Assembly: GCA_009469675.1 (NCBI GenBank)
Contig: SSSZ01000061.1
Location: forward strand, 62,001 to 126,000
Direction: 5' to 3'
From: Azonexaceae bacterium
Lineage (GTDB): Bacteria > Pseudomonadota > Gammaproteobacteria > Burkholderiales > Rhodocyclaceae
DNA: 64,000 nucleotides
The notes under the pieces are model-generated. The model had not been told where the DNA came from and searched no databases. It saw nothing but the letters and a program-made list of their open reading frames with translations. The translations under genes were made by a program, and so were the position numbers. Positions 45,531-54,332 of this stretch are shown in pieces (within the stretch, counting starts at the first letter, position 1; every line of letters starts with the position of its first letter).

Positions 45531-46775
45531 TCAGAGCAGGACTTCGCGCACCGCCGGATGGCCGAGGAAGGCCTGGGGGCTGGCCGAGGCGCCGTAGGCC
45601 CCGGACTGATAGACGACGACCAGGTCGCCGACCTCGGCCACGGGCAACGCCATCCGGTCGGCCAGGAGATCGAGGGGCGTGCACAGGGGGCCGACAACCG
45701 ATACCAGCTCGGTGGCCGAATCCCCCATGCGGTTGCCGATGGCCACCGGATAGTTCTTGCGGATGACCTGGCCGAAATTCCCCGAGGCCGACAGATGATG
45801 ATGCAAGCCCCCGTCGGTGACGAGGAAGATCTGCCCCCGGGAAACTTTCCGATCCACCACGCGACAGACATAGACGCCGCTTTCGCCCACGATGTAGCGC
45901 CCCAGCTCGACCACCAGGCTGGCTTCGGGCAAATCGCGGGCAGCCTGCCGGACGAGTTGGTGCAGATTGTCGCCGATGGGCGCCAGGTCGAGGGGCGTCT
46001 CCCCGGGGAAATAGGGGATACCGAACCCACCGCCGAGATTGAGGAACTTGACCGGCATGGGGGCGTCGGCCGCAAGGCGCAGCGCCAGTTCATAGGATTT
46101 GCGCTGGGCTTCGCAAATCGACTCGGCTTTCAGGTTCTGCGACCCGGCAAACAGATGGAATCCTTCGAAAGCGAGACCGGCCGTGGCGATGGCCGCGAGC
46201 AACCCGGGCACCTGCTCGGCGTCGACGCCGAACTGCTTGGGGCCGCCGCCCATCCGCATGCCCGATCCCTTGAGTTCGAAATCGGGATTCACCCGCACCG
46301 CCACCCGCGCCGGAACTCCCAACTGGTCCGAGATGGACCGGAGTTCACCAACCTCGCGAAACGATTCGATATTGACCAAAACGCCGGCCGCCACCGCCTG
46401 CCGCAGTTCGGCCGCCTGTTTTCCCGGGCCGGCAAAGCTGATCTCGCGAGGATCGGCGCCGGCATCGAGGGCGACCGCCAATTCGCCGGCCGAAGCGACG
46501 TCGACGCCATCGACCAGACCGGCGACAAAGCCGACCAGGGCCGGCATGGGGTTGGCCTTCATGGCGTAATGAAGCTTCACGGTAGCCGGCAGCGCCGCCC
46601 GTAGGGAAGCCACCCGGTGACGCAGCAGACTTCTGTCGTAGGCGTAATACGGCGTCTGCCCGACGCGGGCGGTCAGGCGGGAGAGGGGCACGCCGCCGAC
46701 CAGGAGTTCGCCGCCCTGGTGCGGGAACTGGTCCATCGGGGCATGCACGGGTAGTTGACGATCGGTGTTGGACAT
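45531..46775 (-). CDS. PLP-dependent decarboxylase, exosortase A system-associated
   Basis: A 414-residue fold-type III enzyme of the ornithine/diaminopimelate decarboxylase group: PLP lysine in KLHYAMKANPMPALV, LNLGGGFGIPYFPGETPL (phosphate loop), VVELGRYIVGESGVYV and VVGPLCTPLDLLADRM (active Cys). It is a regular member of exosortase-A loci and sits beside the AMP ligase; it probably makes an amine from an amino acid. The ATG at 46775 gives the usual family length. Its true substrate is unknown. Confidence 0.9.
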   Translation of the reverse strand: MSNTDRQLPVHAPMDQFPHQGGELLVGGVPLSRLTARVGQTPYYAYDRSLLRHRVASLRAALPATVKLHYAMKANPMPALVGFVAGLVDGVDVASAGELAVALDAGADPREISFAGPGKQAAELRQAVAAGVLVNIESFREVGELRSISDQLGVPARVAVRVNPDFELKGSGMRMGGGPKQFGVDAEQVPGLLAAIATAGLAFEGFHLFAGSQNLKAESICEAQRKSYELALRLAADAPMPVKFLNLGGGFGIPYFPGETPLDLAPIGDNLHQLVRQAARDLPEASLVVELGRYIVGESGVYVCRVVDRKVSRGQIFLVTDGGLHHHLSASGNFGQVIRKNYPVAIGNRMGDSATELVSVVGPLCTPLDLLADRMALPVAEVGDLVVVYQSGAYGASASPQAFLGHPAVREVLL

Positions 46776-46801
46776 AGGTTTTCTGTTCTGACCGGAGGCA
46801 A

Positions 46802-48397
46802 TCAGCCGGAATTTCGCTCCAGCCATTGGACGGACAGCGTTTTGCGGTCAATTTTGCCGTTCGGGTTACGCGGCAGGGGGCCGGACTGGATTTCGATCCC
46901 GGCGGGAATCATGTAGGCCGGCATGCGTAGCCGGCATTCCGCCAGGATTGCCGCCCCATCCACCGTCGCATCGGCAGTGGTTGCAATGACCTGGATGGCC
47001 TGCCCCAGGGTCGGGTGGTCGACGCCGAAGGCGACGCACTCGCCGACCAGGCGGGAAGCATAAAGAATTTCTTCGACCTCGGTGGGGCTGACCCGGTAGC
47101 CCGAGGTTTTTATCATTTCGTCCCGCCGGCCGACAAAATAGAGGAAACCGTCGTCGTCCCTACGCACCGTGTCGCCGGAAAAGACCGCCAGCTCGGGCAG
47201 GACCAGGCCGACCTCGCGCCCGGGCAGATGGGCGGGTAGCGGCTTGTAGCGCTCCGCCGTCTTGTCAGCATCGTTCCAGTAACCCATTCCGACCAGCGCC
47301 CCGCGGTGCACCAATTCGCCGGGTTCGTTGGCCGCGCAGGGGCTGCCGTCCTCGCGCAGGACGAGTATCTCGGCGTTGGGAATGGCCTTGCCGATCGAAT
47401 CGGGGCGCCGATCCACCTCTTCGGGCGGCAGGTAGGTGGAGCGAAAGGCCTCGGTCAGGCCGTACATCAGATAAGGTTTGGTGCGCGGCACGCGGCGGCG
47501 CAGAGCGTCCAGCGTCTCCCGCGGCATGCGGCCGCCGGTATTGGCGAAATAGCGCAGGTGTTCGGTGATGTCGGCGGGCCATTCGAGCTGGGCGAGCTGG
47601 ATGTAAAGTGGCGGAACCGCGGTAAGTCCGGTGACCCGCTCCTTCTCCAGGGCCTTGAGCACGTCCCGGGGGAGCAGATAATTGAGCAGGACGACCCGGG
47701 CGCCGGCATGGAAGGCCGTCGTCAGCTGACTGAACCCGGCGTCGAAGGAAAGCGGCAGGGCGGCAAGCAACACGTCGTCCGCCACGTTTTGCAGATAGCT
47801 GGCGACGCTTTTCGCCCCCGCCACCATATTCCTGTGGGAGAGCACGACGCCCTTGGGCTTGCCGGTGCTGCCCGAGGTATACAGTATGCCCACCATGTCG
47901 GTATCGATGACCCGGTGGGGCCGGCGTTTTTCGGCCGCCAGGAGGTCGCGCCAGGCGCAGTAGGACAAGCTTCCGCCGGCGGGCAAGGGTTTGTCCGAAT
48001 CGAGCACGACAACCTGGCGAAGATCGTGGCATTCGGGCAGAACCTGAGCCAGCAGATCGAGGCGCTCGGGCGAAGTGACGAGCACCCGGACGTTGCAGTC
48101 GCGCAGGATGTAGGCGACCTGCTCGGGTTTGAGCAAAGGATTCAGCGGAACGAAAACCCCTCCGGCGGCGGGGGCGCCAAAACTGGCGACGACGGTTTCG
48201 AAACGCTTTTCCAGGTAGATCGCCACCCGCTCCCCCCGCTGCAGGCCCAGGCCCAGGAGACCGTTGGCGAAGCCGGTGACGGCTTCCTGCAGTGCGGCGT
48301 AGGGCAGGGATGCGCCCTTGTCGGTCAGCGCAATGGCGCCCGGGTCGCGTTCGGCGGAACGGAAGATCAGTTCAGGAAGGAGAGAGGAGTCAGGCAT
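46802..48397 (-). CDS. AMP-forming acyl-CoA/aminoacyl ligase, exosortase A system-associated
   Basis: The 531-residue adenylate-forming enzyme has the phosphate loop VGILYTSGSTGKPKGVVLSH, PYLMYGLTEAF and FLYFVGRRDEMIKTSGYRVSPTEVE with the final catalytic Lys in NPNGKIDRKTL. It activates a carboxylic acid as the acyl-AMP. The adjacent, divergent ACP gene is the likely acceptor. The ATG at 48397 follows AGGAGT. Acid specificity cannot be read. Confidence 0.9.
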   Translation of the reverse strand: MPDSSLLPELIFRSAERDPGAIALTDKGASLPYAALQEAVTGFANGLLGLGLQRGERVAIYLEKRFETVVASFGAPAAGGVFVPLNPLLKPEQVAYILRDCNVRVLVTSPERLDLLAQVLPECHDLRQVVVLDSDKPLPAGGSLSYCAWRDLLAAEKRRPHRVIDTDMVGILYTSGSTGKPKGVVLSHRNMVAGAKSVASYLQNVADDVLLAALPLSFDAGFSQLTTAFHAGARVVLLNYLLPRDVLKALEKERVTGLTAVPPLYIQLAQLEWPADITEHLRYFANTGGRMPRETLDALRRRVPRTKPYLMYGLTEAFRSTYLPPEEVDRRPDSIGKAIPNAEILVLREDGSPCAANEPGELVHRGALVGMGYWNDADKTAERYKPLPAHLPGREVGLVLPELAVFSGDTVRRDDDGFLYFVGRRDEMIKTSGYRVSPTEVEEILYASRLVGECVAFGVDHPTLGQAIQVIATTADATVDGAAILAECRLRMPAYMIPAGIEIQSGPLPRNPNGKIDRKTLSVQWLERNSG

Positions 48398-48504
48398 GAT
48401 GGATATAGGAAAACAGGCATCCCGATTTGGCAACTGGTGACGATACACCGGGATGCATCCATGACGGCGTGGAGTATCTCACAGTCCCGCCGGCTTCTTC
48501 ACAC

Positions 48505-48510
48505 TATAAT
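48505..48510 (+). promoter_or_regulatory. -10 element of the ACP operon
   Basis: TATAAT, 38 bases before the TTG start of the ACP gene; the -35 at normal distance (CAGTCC) is poor. An inverted repeat, GCATCCCG (48417-48424) and CGGGATGC (48449-48456), lies in the same divergent gap and may be an operator. Confidence 0.4.
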
Positions 48511-48548
48511 GCGGCCCATTCATACGCCGCCAGACAGGGGAGTTTGTT

Positions 48549-48800
48549 TTGGACATCAAAAAAGAAGTTCTCGCCGTTCTCGACGAGATCCTGAGCCTCA
48601 ACGGCCGTTCCTCCGCATTCACCGACGACACGCCCCTCCTCGGCGCCATCCCGGAACTCGATTCGATGGCCGTCGTCGCCCTCATCACGACGCTGGAAGA
48701 GCGTTTCGGCATCGCCGTCAATGACGACGAAATCGACGGCGCAACCTTTTCCACGGTCGGCGCCCTGGTCGATTTCGTGGGGCAGAAGGCGGCCAGCTAA
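48549..48800 (+). CDS. acyl carrier protein, exosortase A system-associated
   Basis: An 83-residue four-helix carrier protein with the phosphopantetheine serine in IPELDSMAVVAL (Ser39). It starts at TTG 48549 with GGGGAG upstream. It probably carries the acyl or aminoacyl group made by the divergent AMP ligase. It leads a plus-strand operon with hydrolase 2, hydrolase 1 and a glycosyltransferase. Confidence 0.88.
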   Translation: MDIKKEVLAVLDEILSLNGRSSAFTDDTPLLGAIPELDSMAVVALITTLEERFGIAVNDDEIDGATFSTVGALVDFVGQKAAS

Positions 48801-48809
48801 GCGGCTCCG

Positions 48810-49628
48810 ATGGCCCCCTCGGCCTTCTTCCTCCCCGTCGGCACGGGCGAGCGCTTCTGCATCCTCCACCCCGCCGCCTCTGAGCGGCGCAAGGGATGCG
48901 TCGTCTACGCCCACCCCTTCGCCGAGGAGATGAACAAATCGCGCCGCATGGTGGCTCTCCAGGCGTCCGCCCTGGCCGATGCCGGCTATGCCGTCCTGCA
49001 GCTCGACCTCGACGGCTGCGGCGACAGCAGCGGCGACTTCGCCGACGCCAGCTGGGAGGGCTGGTGCAGCGACGTCGTTCGCGCCTGCCGCTGGATGCGG
49101 GAGCAACAGCCCGGACCGGTCTGGTTGTGGGGATTGCGGGCGGGCGTCCTGGTCGCCGCAGAGGCCGCGAGGCGGCTTGATTTCCCGGTAAACCTTCTTT
49201 TCTGGCAACCGGCCGTGGCCGGCAAATCCCTTTTGCAGCAGTTCCTTCGCCTCAGCCTTGCCGCCGAACTCGTCGGCGGCAACAGCCGGGGCGCCATGGA
49301 AGCCCTGCGCCGCCGGATCGACGGCGGTGAACCCGTCGAGATCGCCGGCTACACGCTCGCCCCGGGCCTGGCGCTGGGCCTTGAACAGGCGGTCCTGGCG
49401 CCCCTGCCCGCGACGACGACCAAAGTAATCTGGCTTGAAGTCTCCAGCCGTGCCGACGCCACCCTGGCTCCGGTATCGGAGAAAACCCTGGAAGCCCTGC
49501 GCCAGTCCGGCAGCACCGTCTTCGCCCGGGTCGCGAACGGCCCCGCCTTCTGGCAAACCAGCGAAATCGAAGAGGCGCCGGAGCTCATCCGGGCGACCGT
49601 CGACGCCTTGTCGGAGGTCGGCCCATGA
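48810..49628 (+). CDS. hydrolase 2, exosortase A system-associated
   Basis: A 272-residue alpha/beta-hydrolase-fold protein (CVVYAHPFAEEMNKSRRMV, LQLDLDGCGDSSGDF). The nucleophile elbow reads WGLRAGVL, with Arg where Ser is expected, so ordinary serine hydrolysis is unlikely. It occurs with hydrolase 1 in exosortase-A loci and overlaps it by four bases. Role unknown; perhaps handling the acyl group on the ACP or a non-catalytic partner. Confidence 0.85.
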   Translation: MAPSAFFLPVGTGERFCILHPAASERRKGCVVYAHPFAEEMNKSRRMVALQASALADAGYAVLQLDLDGCGDSSGDFADASWEGWCSDVVRACRWMREQQPGPVWLWGLRAGVLVAAEAARRLDFPVNLLFWQPAVAGKSLLQQFLRLSLAAELVGGNSRGAMEALRRRIDGGEPVEIAGYTLAPGLALGLEQAVLAPLPATTTKVIWLEVSSRADATLAPVSEKTLEALRQSGSTVFARVANGPAFWQTSEIEEAPELIRATVDALSEVGP

Positions 49629-50485
49629 CCGAGGCAACGAGGGCGATCGTCTTCAGCCGGGGCGACGACCACCTGCTCGGCATCCTCTCCCTTCCCCGGG
49701 CGGCCGGCACGACGGGTGTCGTGATCGCCGTCGGCGGGCCCCAATACCGTGCCGGCAGCCACCGGCAGTTCGTGCTCCTGGCCCGGCACCTGGCGGCCGG
49801 CGGTTTTCCGGTCCTGCGCTTCGATTATCGCGGCATGGGCGACAGCGCCGGCGAACCCCGCAATTTCCAGCAAGTCGACGACGACATCGGCGCTGCCATC
49901 GAGGCCCTCCAGGCCAACTGCCCGGACATCACCCGGGTCGTGCTGTGGGGGCTTTGTGACGCGGCGTCATCGGCACTGCTTTACTGGCACAGGCGCCGCG
50001 ACCCACGCCTGGCCGGCCTTTGTCTCCTCAACCCCTGGGTGCGCTCGGAAACCACCCTGGCCCGCGCCCAGATCAAGCATTACTATGGGCAACGCCTGCT
50101 GCAGCCCGAATTCTGGAAGAAACTCCTGCGGGGCGGCGTGCCGGTCGGGAAAGCCGTCGCCGGCCTGGCGGAAAAGCTGGCCCAGTCGTTCCGCCCAGCC
50201 TCCCGCGAGAGCGGACCGGAGCTTGGTTTTCAGGAACGCATGGCGATCGCTCTGGCGGAATTCCCGGGGGCCGTCCTCGTCATCCTCAGCGAACGCGACC
50301 ACACGGCCAAGGAATTCCTCGAATACGCCGCCATGACGCCCCGACTGGCCACGGCCCTCGACCGGCCAAATCTGCGGCGCGCCGACATCGCCGGCGCCGA
50401 CCACACCTTCTCCAGCGCCGCCTGGCGCGGCGAAGTCGAACGAACCACCCTGGATTGGCTCAACAGCCTGCGGAGTCCGGCATGA
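49625..50485 (+). CDS. hydrolase 1, exosortase A system-associated
   Basis: A 286-residue alpha/beta hydrolase (VIAVGGPQYRAGSHRQFVLL, FDYRGMGDSAGEPRNF). The elbow is WGLCDAASS, giving a cysteine nucleophile in place of serine, and DHTFSS near the end supplies the His. It could be a thioesterase or acyltransferase acting on the ACP-bound group. It is translationally coupled on both sides (ATGA overlaps). Confidence 0.88.
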   Translation: MTEATRAIVFSRGDDHLLGILSLPRAAGTTGVVIAVGGPQYRAGSHRQFVLLARHLAAGGFPVLRFDYRGMGDSAGEPRNFQQVDDDIGAAIEALQANCPDITRVVLWGLCDAASSALLYWHRRRDPRLAGLCLLNPWVRSETTLARAQIKHYYGQRLLQPEFWKKLLRGGVPVGKAVAGLAEKLAQSFRPASRESGPELGFQERMAIALAEFPGAVLVILSERDHTAKEFLEYAAMTPRLATALDRPNLRRADIAGADHTFSSAAWRGEVERTTLDWLNSLRSPA

Positions 50486-51705
50486 AACGCCTCCTCATGA
50501 TTGCCTACCACTTTCCACCCCTGGCCGGGAGCAGCGGCATCCAGCGCACGCTGCGCTTCGTGCAGCAGCTTCCCGCCTTCGGCTGGCAACCCCTGGTACT
50601 CAGCGCCGACCCCCGGGCCTACGAGCGGACGAGCCACGACCTCCTGGCCGACATCCCCGCCGGCACGGTGGTCCGGCGGCCGCTCGCCTTCGACACCGCC
50701 CGCCAGCTTTCCCTCGGGGGGCGCTATTTCGGCTGGATGGCCCGCCCCGATCGCTGGGTCAGCTGGAAATTCGGCGCCGTCCGCGAAGGCCTTCGCCTCA
50801 TCGACGAATACAAACCCGATGCCATCTGGTCCACCTATCCCATCGCCACCGCCCACCTCATCGGTGCGGAACTCCACCGGCGCAGCGGCATTCCCTGGTT
50901 CGCCGATTTTCGCGACCCCATGGCCCAGGAAGGCTACCCCGCCGACCCCCTGGTCTGGAAGAGCTTCAAGCGCATCGAAGAGGGAGCACTTCGGCGGGCC
51001 ACCCGCAGCCTGTTCACCACGCCGGGCGCCGCCCGGGTCTACCGCGAACGCTATCCCGACGCCGCCGAGCGCATCGCCGTCCTGGAAAACGGCTACGACG
51101 AGGAAACCTTCGCGACCGCCGACGCCGACCGCAGCCCCCTCAACCCGGGCACGCTGACCCTGGTGCACAGCGGCATCATCTACCCGGAAGAACGCGACCC
51201 GACGCAGCTCTTCGAAGCCCTGGGCCGCCTGAAAAAGACGGGGAAAATCGCCCCGGGACAGATCAAGCTTCGTTTTCGGGCGGCGGTCCACGACGAGCTG
51301 CTCAGCGACCTGGCCCGCACCCACGATGTCGCGGAATTCATCGAATGCTGCCCGGCGGTACCCTACCGTGCCGCAATCTCGGAAATGCTGCGGGCCGACG
51401 GTCTGCTGGTGATGCAGGCCGCCAACTGCAACGAGCAGATTCCGGCCAAGCTATACGAATATCTGCGGGCCGACCGCCCGATCATCGCCCTGACGGACCC
51501 CGTCGGCGACACGGCAACAACCTTGCGCCAGGCCGGAGTGCCGAAGATCGCCCGCATCGATTCGGCGGAAGAAATCGCCGCGATCCTGAGCGAATTCGTG
51601 CACAACGAGGGGGAGCGCACCCGCAACCGGCCCGATCCCAGGCAAGTGGCCGCGGCTTCCCGCCGCGAAAGAACGGCGCAACTGGCTAAACTGCTGGAAA
51701 GCTGA
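50482..51705 (+). CDS. glycosyltransferase (GT4-like)
   Basis: The 407-residue GT-B enzyme starts MKRLLMIAYHFPPLAGSSGI, has IPWFADFRDPMAQEGYP and a donor-binding half with IVHSGIIYPEERDP-like TLVHSGIIYPEERDP and IPAKLYEYLRADRPIIALT. It adds a sugar to the lipid-linked repeat unit on the cytoplasmic side. Its ATG overlaps the hydrolase 1 stop, so it is part of the ACP operon. Sugar specificity unknown. Confidence 0.85.
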   Translation: MKRLLMIAYHFPPLAGSSGIQRTLRFVQQLPAFGWQPLVLSADPRAYERTSHDLLADIPAGTVVRRPLAFDTARQLSLGGRYFGWMARPDRWVSWKFGAVREGLRLIDEYKPDAIWSTYPIATAHLIGAELHRRSGIPWFADFRDPMAQEGYPADPLVWKSFKRIEEGALRRATRSLFTTPGAARVYRERYPDAAERIAVLENGYDEETFATADADRSPLNPGTLTLVHSGIIYPEERDPTQLFEALGRLKKTGKIAPGQIKLRFRAAVHDELLSDLARTHDVAEFIECCPAVPYRAAISEMLRADGLLVMQAANCNEQIPAKLYEYLRADRPIIALTDPVGDTATTLRQAGVPKIARIDSAEEIAAILSEFVHNEGERTRNRPDPRQVAAASRRERTAQLAKLLES

Positions 51706-51793
51706 CCGGCCGGCGGCCACCCCCGGCCACCCCCGAACCCAGGTCAAGCAAGACGGCCCGTTTCGGCCCGCCCCGGAGAACCGGCGACGGTCT

Positions 51794-52852
51794 TCACGCC
51801 GGCTCGGAGTCTCCGTGGTCTTCTTTTCTTTTTCTCGCGGCGAGCTGCTTCAGGAACGGCCAGCGATAGCAGGTCAGGTGGTACAGGCTGCGCTTCTGAT
51901 CGGTCCAGCGCGTGTGCCACTCCATCATCCGCCCGTAGAATTCCACCCGCTTCCATCGCCCTTCCCCGTAGATCTCCTCCAGGACGTCCTGGAGGAGAAG
52001 GAAGGCGGGGGAAAAGGGATGCGTGGACTCGTCGTAGGTCGTCTTCAGGATGGTGATCGTCTGCCCCCGCCCAAGACATAGATTGACGGCAACCACCCGG
52101 TCGTCGAAGAGATACTCGTAGACGAAGGCCTCACCCCGGGATGCCGCATCCTGCATCAAGCGCGTGTAGAACCGGCCTTGATCGTTGTCCGGGTGGATGG
52201 CCGTGCCCGACGCCGCTTTCCAACCTGCGCTCTCCAGCACGCCGTAGCGGGCGATGGCGGGCGCCATGTCCTCGGGCGAAGTGAATTTGCGCATTCGGCC
52301 GGACATGCCTTCCGTTTCCAGCTTGTTACGCTGCTTACGCATGTTTTGGCGGAGGTTCTTGCCGCGGGCGCTCCAGAAGTCGTCAAAACTGCCGGCGATA
52401 TCGACCCAACCAGTCTCGATGTAATCAGCCGTTCGGGTGTTGGCGGCATCAGGCATGCGGGGCGCGAACATCGGGTCGATCTGCGTCACCGAGAAGGTGA
52501 CGCAAAACCCGAATCCGGCCCGGTTCAAACTGTTGGACAACGCCTCGAGCGTCGGGCCGGGGGCGGCAACCCAAGCCCCGAGCGGGATCTGGGCCGGCTG
52601 AAAAGTCTGCCAACGGAAGCGCCCCGCCTTGCTCGCCACGAGCATCGCCACCACCTGATCGGCCTGGCGGCCGATGAGCAGTCGTTCGCCGCCCTGGCCG
52701 AAAACCGCGATGGCCGTCGCGATGGCCTCGGCGCCAAGAAACGGCAGGTCGCTCCGGGCCGCGTTCAACCGATTCCAATCGGCCCGCAGTCCTTCGTTTA
52801 CGCCGAGATCACTGGCCGGCAGGGATTTCCATTCAATACTTACGGCGGTCAT
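51794..52852 (-). CDS. GNAT/FemAB-like acyltransferase of the polysaccharide locus
   Basis: A 352-residue protein with two GNAT-like lobes of the BioF2/CelD (Acetyltransf_6) type: NLRQNMRKQRNKLETEG, YGVLESAGWKAASGTA, FVYEYLFDDRVVAVNLCLG and ILKTTYDESTHPFSPAFLL. Such enzymes move acyl or aminoacyl groups to sugars or wall precursors. ATG 52852 is chosen; a TTG six bases earlier is possible. It is clearly paralogous to the first half of the 718-residue protein at 54323. It faces the preceding operon tail to tail. Confidence 0.8.
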   Translation of the reverse strand: MTAVSIEWKSLPASDLGVNEGLRADWNRLNAARSDLPFLGAEAIATAIAVFGQGGERLLIGRQADQVVAMLVASKAGRFRWQTFQPAQIPLGAWVAAPGPTLEALSNSLNRAGFGFCVTFSVTQIDPMFAPRMPDAANTRTADYIETGWVDIAGSFDDFWSARGKNLRQNMRKQRNKLETEGMSGRMRKFTSPEDMAPAIARYGVLESAGWKAASGTAIHPDNDQGRFYTRLMQDAASRGEAFVYEYLFDDRVVAVNLCLGRGQTITILKTTYDESTHPFSPAFLLLQDVLEEIYGEGRWKRVEFYGRMMEWHTRWTDQKRSLYHLTCYRWPFLKQLAARKRKEDHGDSEPA

Positions 52853-53135
52853 CGGCAACGTTTTCGATAGCGAGAAAGGGCATATTGGCGGAGAGTGAAT
52901 CCGGCAGCCACGGACGGCAGCCGATCCAGTCAGGGTTCAGATGATAGCGTCAGTCGGGAGAACAATTACCGGAATAGTTCACACTACGCCATAGATAAAC
53001 CTCCGTCCCTCAGGGAACAAGGCGATCGGCCTGGCATTTTTTACGCCCTTCCCGGACCGATGTGAAGTGTGCCACTGAAAAGCGCAGGAATTCTACAGTA
53101 CCATTGGACTAGCCTCCTGACGGACTATCGCGCTT
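52853..53135. other. divergent intergenic region
   Basis: A 283-base AT-richer gap between the divergent acyltransferase and aminotransferase genes. It must hold both promoters. TGGCATTTTTTACG at 53034 resembles a -24 element but lacks a proper -12 TTGC, so no promoter is assigned. Confidence 0.4.
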
Positions 53136-54332
53136 TTGATCACCTCTTTTCGCCTGTTCGACCCCGCTCCCTGCGCCTTTCCCCGGTCGCGGGTAGCGTT
53201 GCTGCCACCTCCCGGACTCTCGTCCATGGGCTTGGCGCCGTCGTCGCGCTACGCCTTCCTCACCGGATCGGCGGGCGGGGCGTTCTACAGCCGGGGGCGG
53301 TACGCCCTGCTGGAAGCCTACCGCCTGGCCGGGGTCGGGCCGGGCCGCGCCTTGCTCGCCCCGGCTTATCATTGCCGGACCATGGTCGACCCGGCGGTCC
53401 GGCTGGCGGCCGAAACCGTGCTTTATCCTTGCGACCGTGAGTTACGGCCCGACTGGCCGTCGATTTCGCGACTTATCGAAACCAGCGTCCGCCCCGTCAA
53501 GGCCCTGCTGCTCACCCACTTTTTCGGCATCCGCCAGGACATGAAGGCGGCCCGGGCGTTTTGCGACGCCCACGACCTGGCGCTGATCGAGGACTGCTCC
53601 CACGCCTTCGCCTATCTGCAAAAAGGCGAAAAGCCGGGCACCTACAGCGATTTCGTCATCGCCAGCCCCTACAAGTTCGCTCCCTGCGAAGACGGCGGCC
53701 TGCTCCTTGCCGGCCGGGGCCGGCGCTTGCCCGACACCGCCTTGCGCTCCCCCGGACCGGCGGCGCAACTGCGCGCCCTGGCCCGCACCGTCGAGCGGGT
53801 GTTTTCTCCGCCCCCTCCGCCGGCCGCGACTGCATCGGCGGCGCCGATCCGCCCCGCCGAACTGGTTCCGGCCGCCGAAGCCGAAGAAGCCGGCGATACA
53901 ATATCTACCCTGTATGATCCGAGGGACGAAAACAACGCGGGATTTTTCGCCTCCCGTCTGATCCTCGGGACAAGCAACCCGGACAAGATCGCCGAGGCCA
54001 GGCGGAGCAATTACCGGCGGTGGGTCGAAGCCGTAGCACCGCTGCCCCGCTGCCAAGCACTTTTCCCTGAACTCGAGGAGAACTGCGTACCCTACATGTT
54101 CCCGCTGTATATCGACCATCCGAATCCGCATTTTTATATCCTCAAGCACCTCGGCGTGCCGATCTGGCGCTGGGACGAGATGGCCGTATCCGCCTGCCCG
54201 GTGGCCGCCGACTACCGCCTGCGGGTTCTCCATCTGCCTTGCCACCAGGCCCTTGGCGCGGGGGAAATGGCCTGGTTGACCGCCACCGTGGCAGAGGTCA
54301 TGCGAACCGCAAGCTGCGAGCCATGCCGCTAG
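53136..54332 (+). CDS. DegT/DnrJ/EryC1-type PLP aminotransferase
   Basis: The 398-residue protein has the fold-type I aminotransferase pattern of sugar aminotransferases: LLAPAYHCRTMVDPAV, LTHFFGIRQDM, LIEDCSHAF and the PLP lysine in IASPYKFAPCEDGGLLL. A Pro/Ala-rich insertion (about 225-265) is unusual. It may aminate a keto sugar for the polysaccharide. The start is TTG 53136 by default; no ATG is placed better. The next gene begins inside its last codons. Confidence 0.75.
   Translation: MITSFRLFDPAPCAFPRSRVALLPPPGLSSMGLAPSSRYAFLTGSAGGAFYSRGRYALLEAYRLAGVGPGRALLAPAYHCRTMVDPAVRLAAETVLYPCDRELRPDWPSISRLIETSVRPVKALLLTHFFGIRQDMKAARAFCDAHDLALIEDCSHAFAYLQKGEKPGTYSDFVIASPYKFAPCEDGGLLLAGRGRRLPDTALRSPGPAAQLRALARTVERVFSPPPPPAATASAAPIRPAELVPAAEAEEAGDTISTLYDPRDENNAGFFASRLILGTSNPDKIAEARRSNYRRWVEAVAPLPRCQALFPELEENCVPYMFPLYIDHPNPHFYILKHLGVPIWRWDEMAVSACPVAADYRLRVLHLPCHQALGAGEMAWLTATVAEVMRTASCEPCR

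Noticed and set aside
53034..53047. TGGCATTTTTTACG as a sigma-54 promoter before the DegT gene
   Set aside because: The -24 half is acceptable but the -12 half reads TTAC instead of TTGC, and there is no supporting upstream site.
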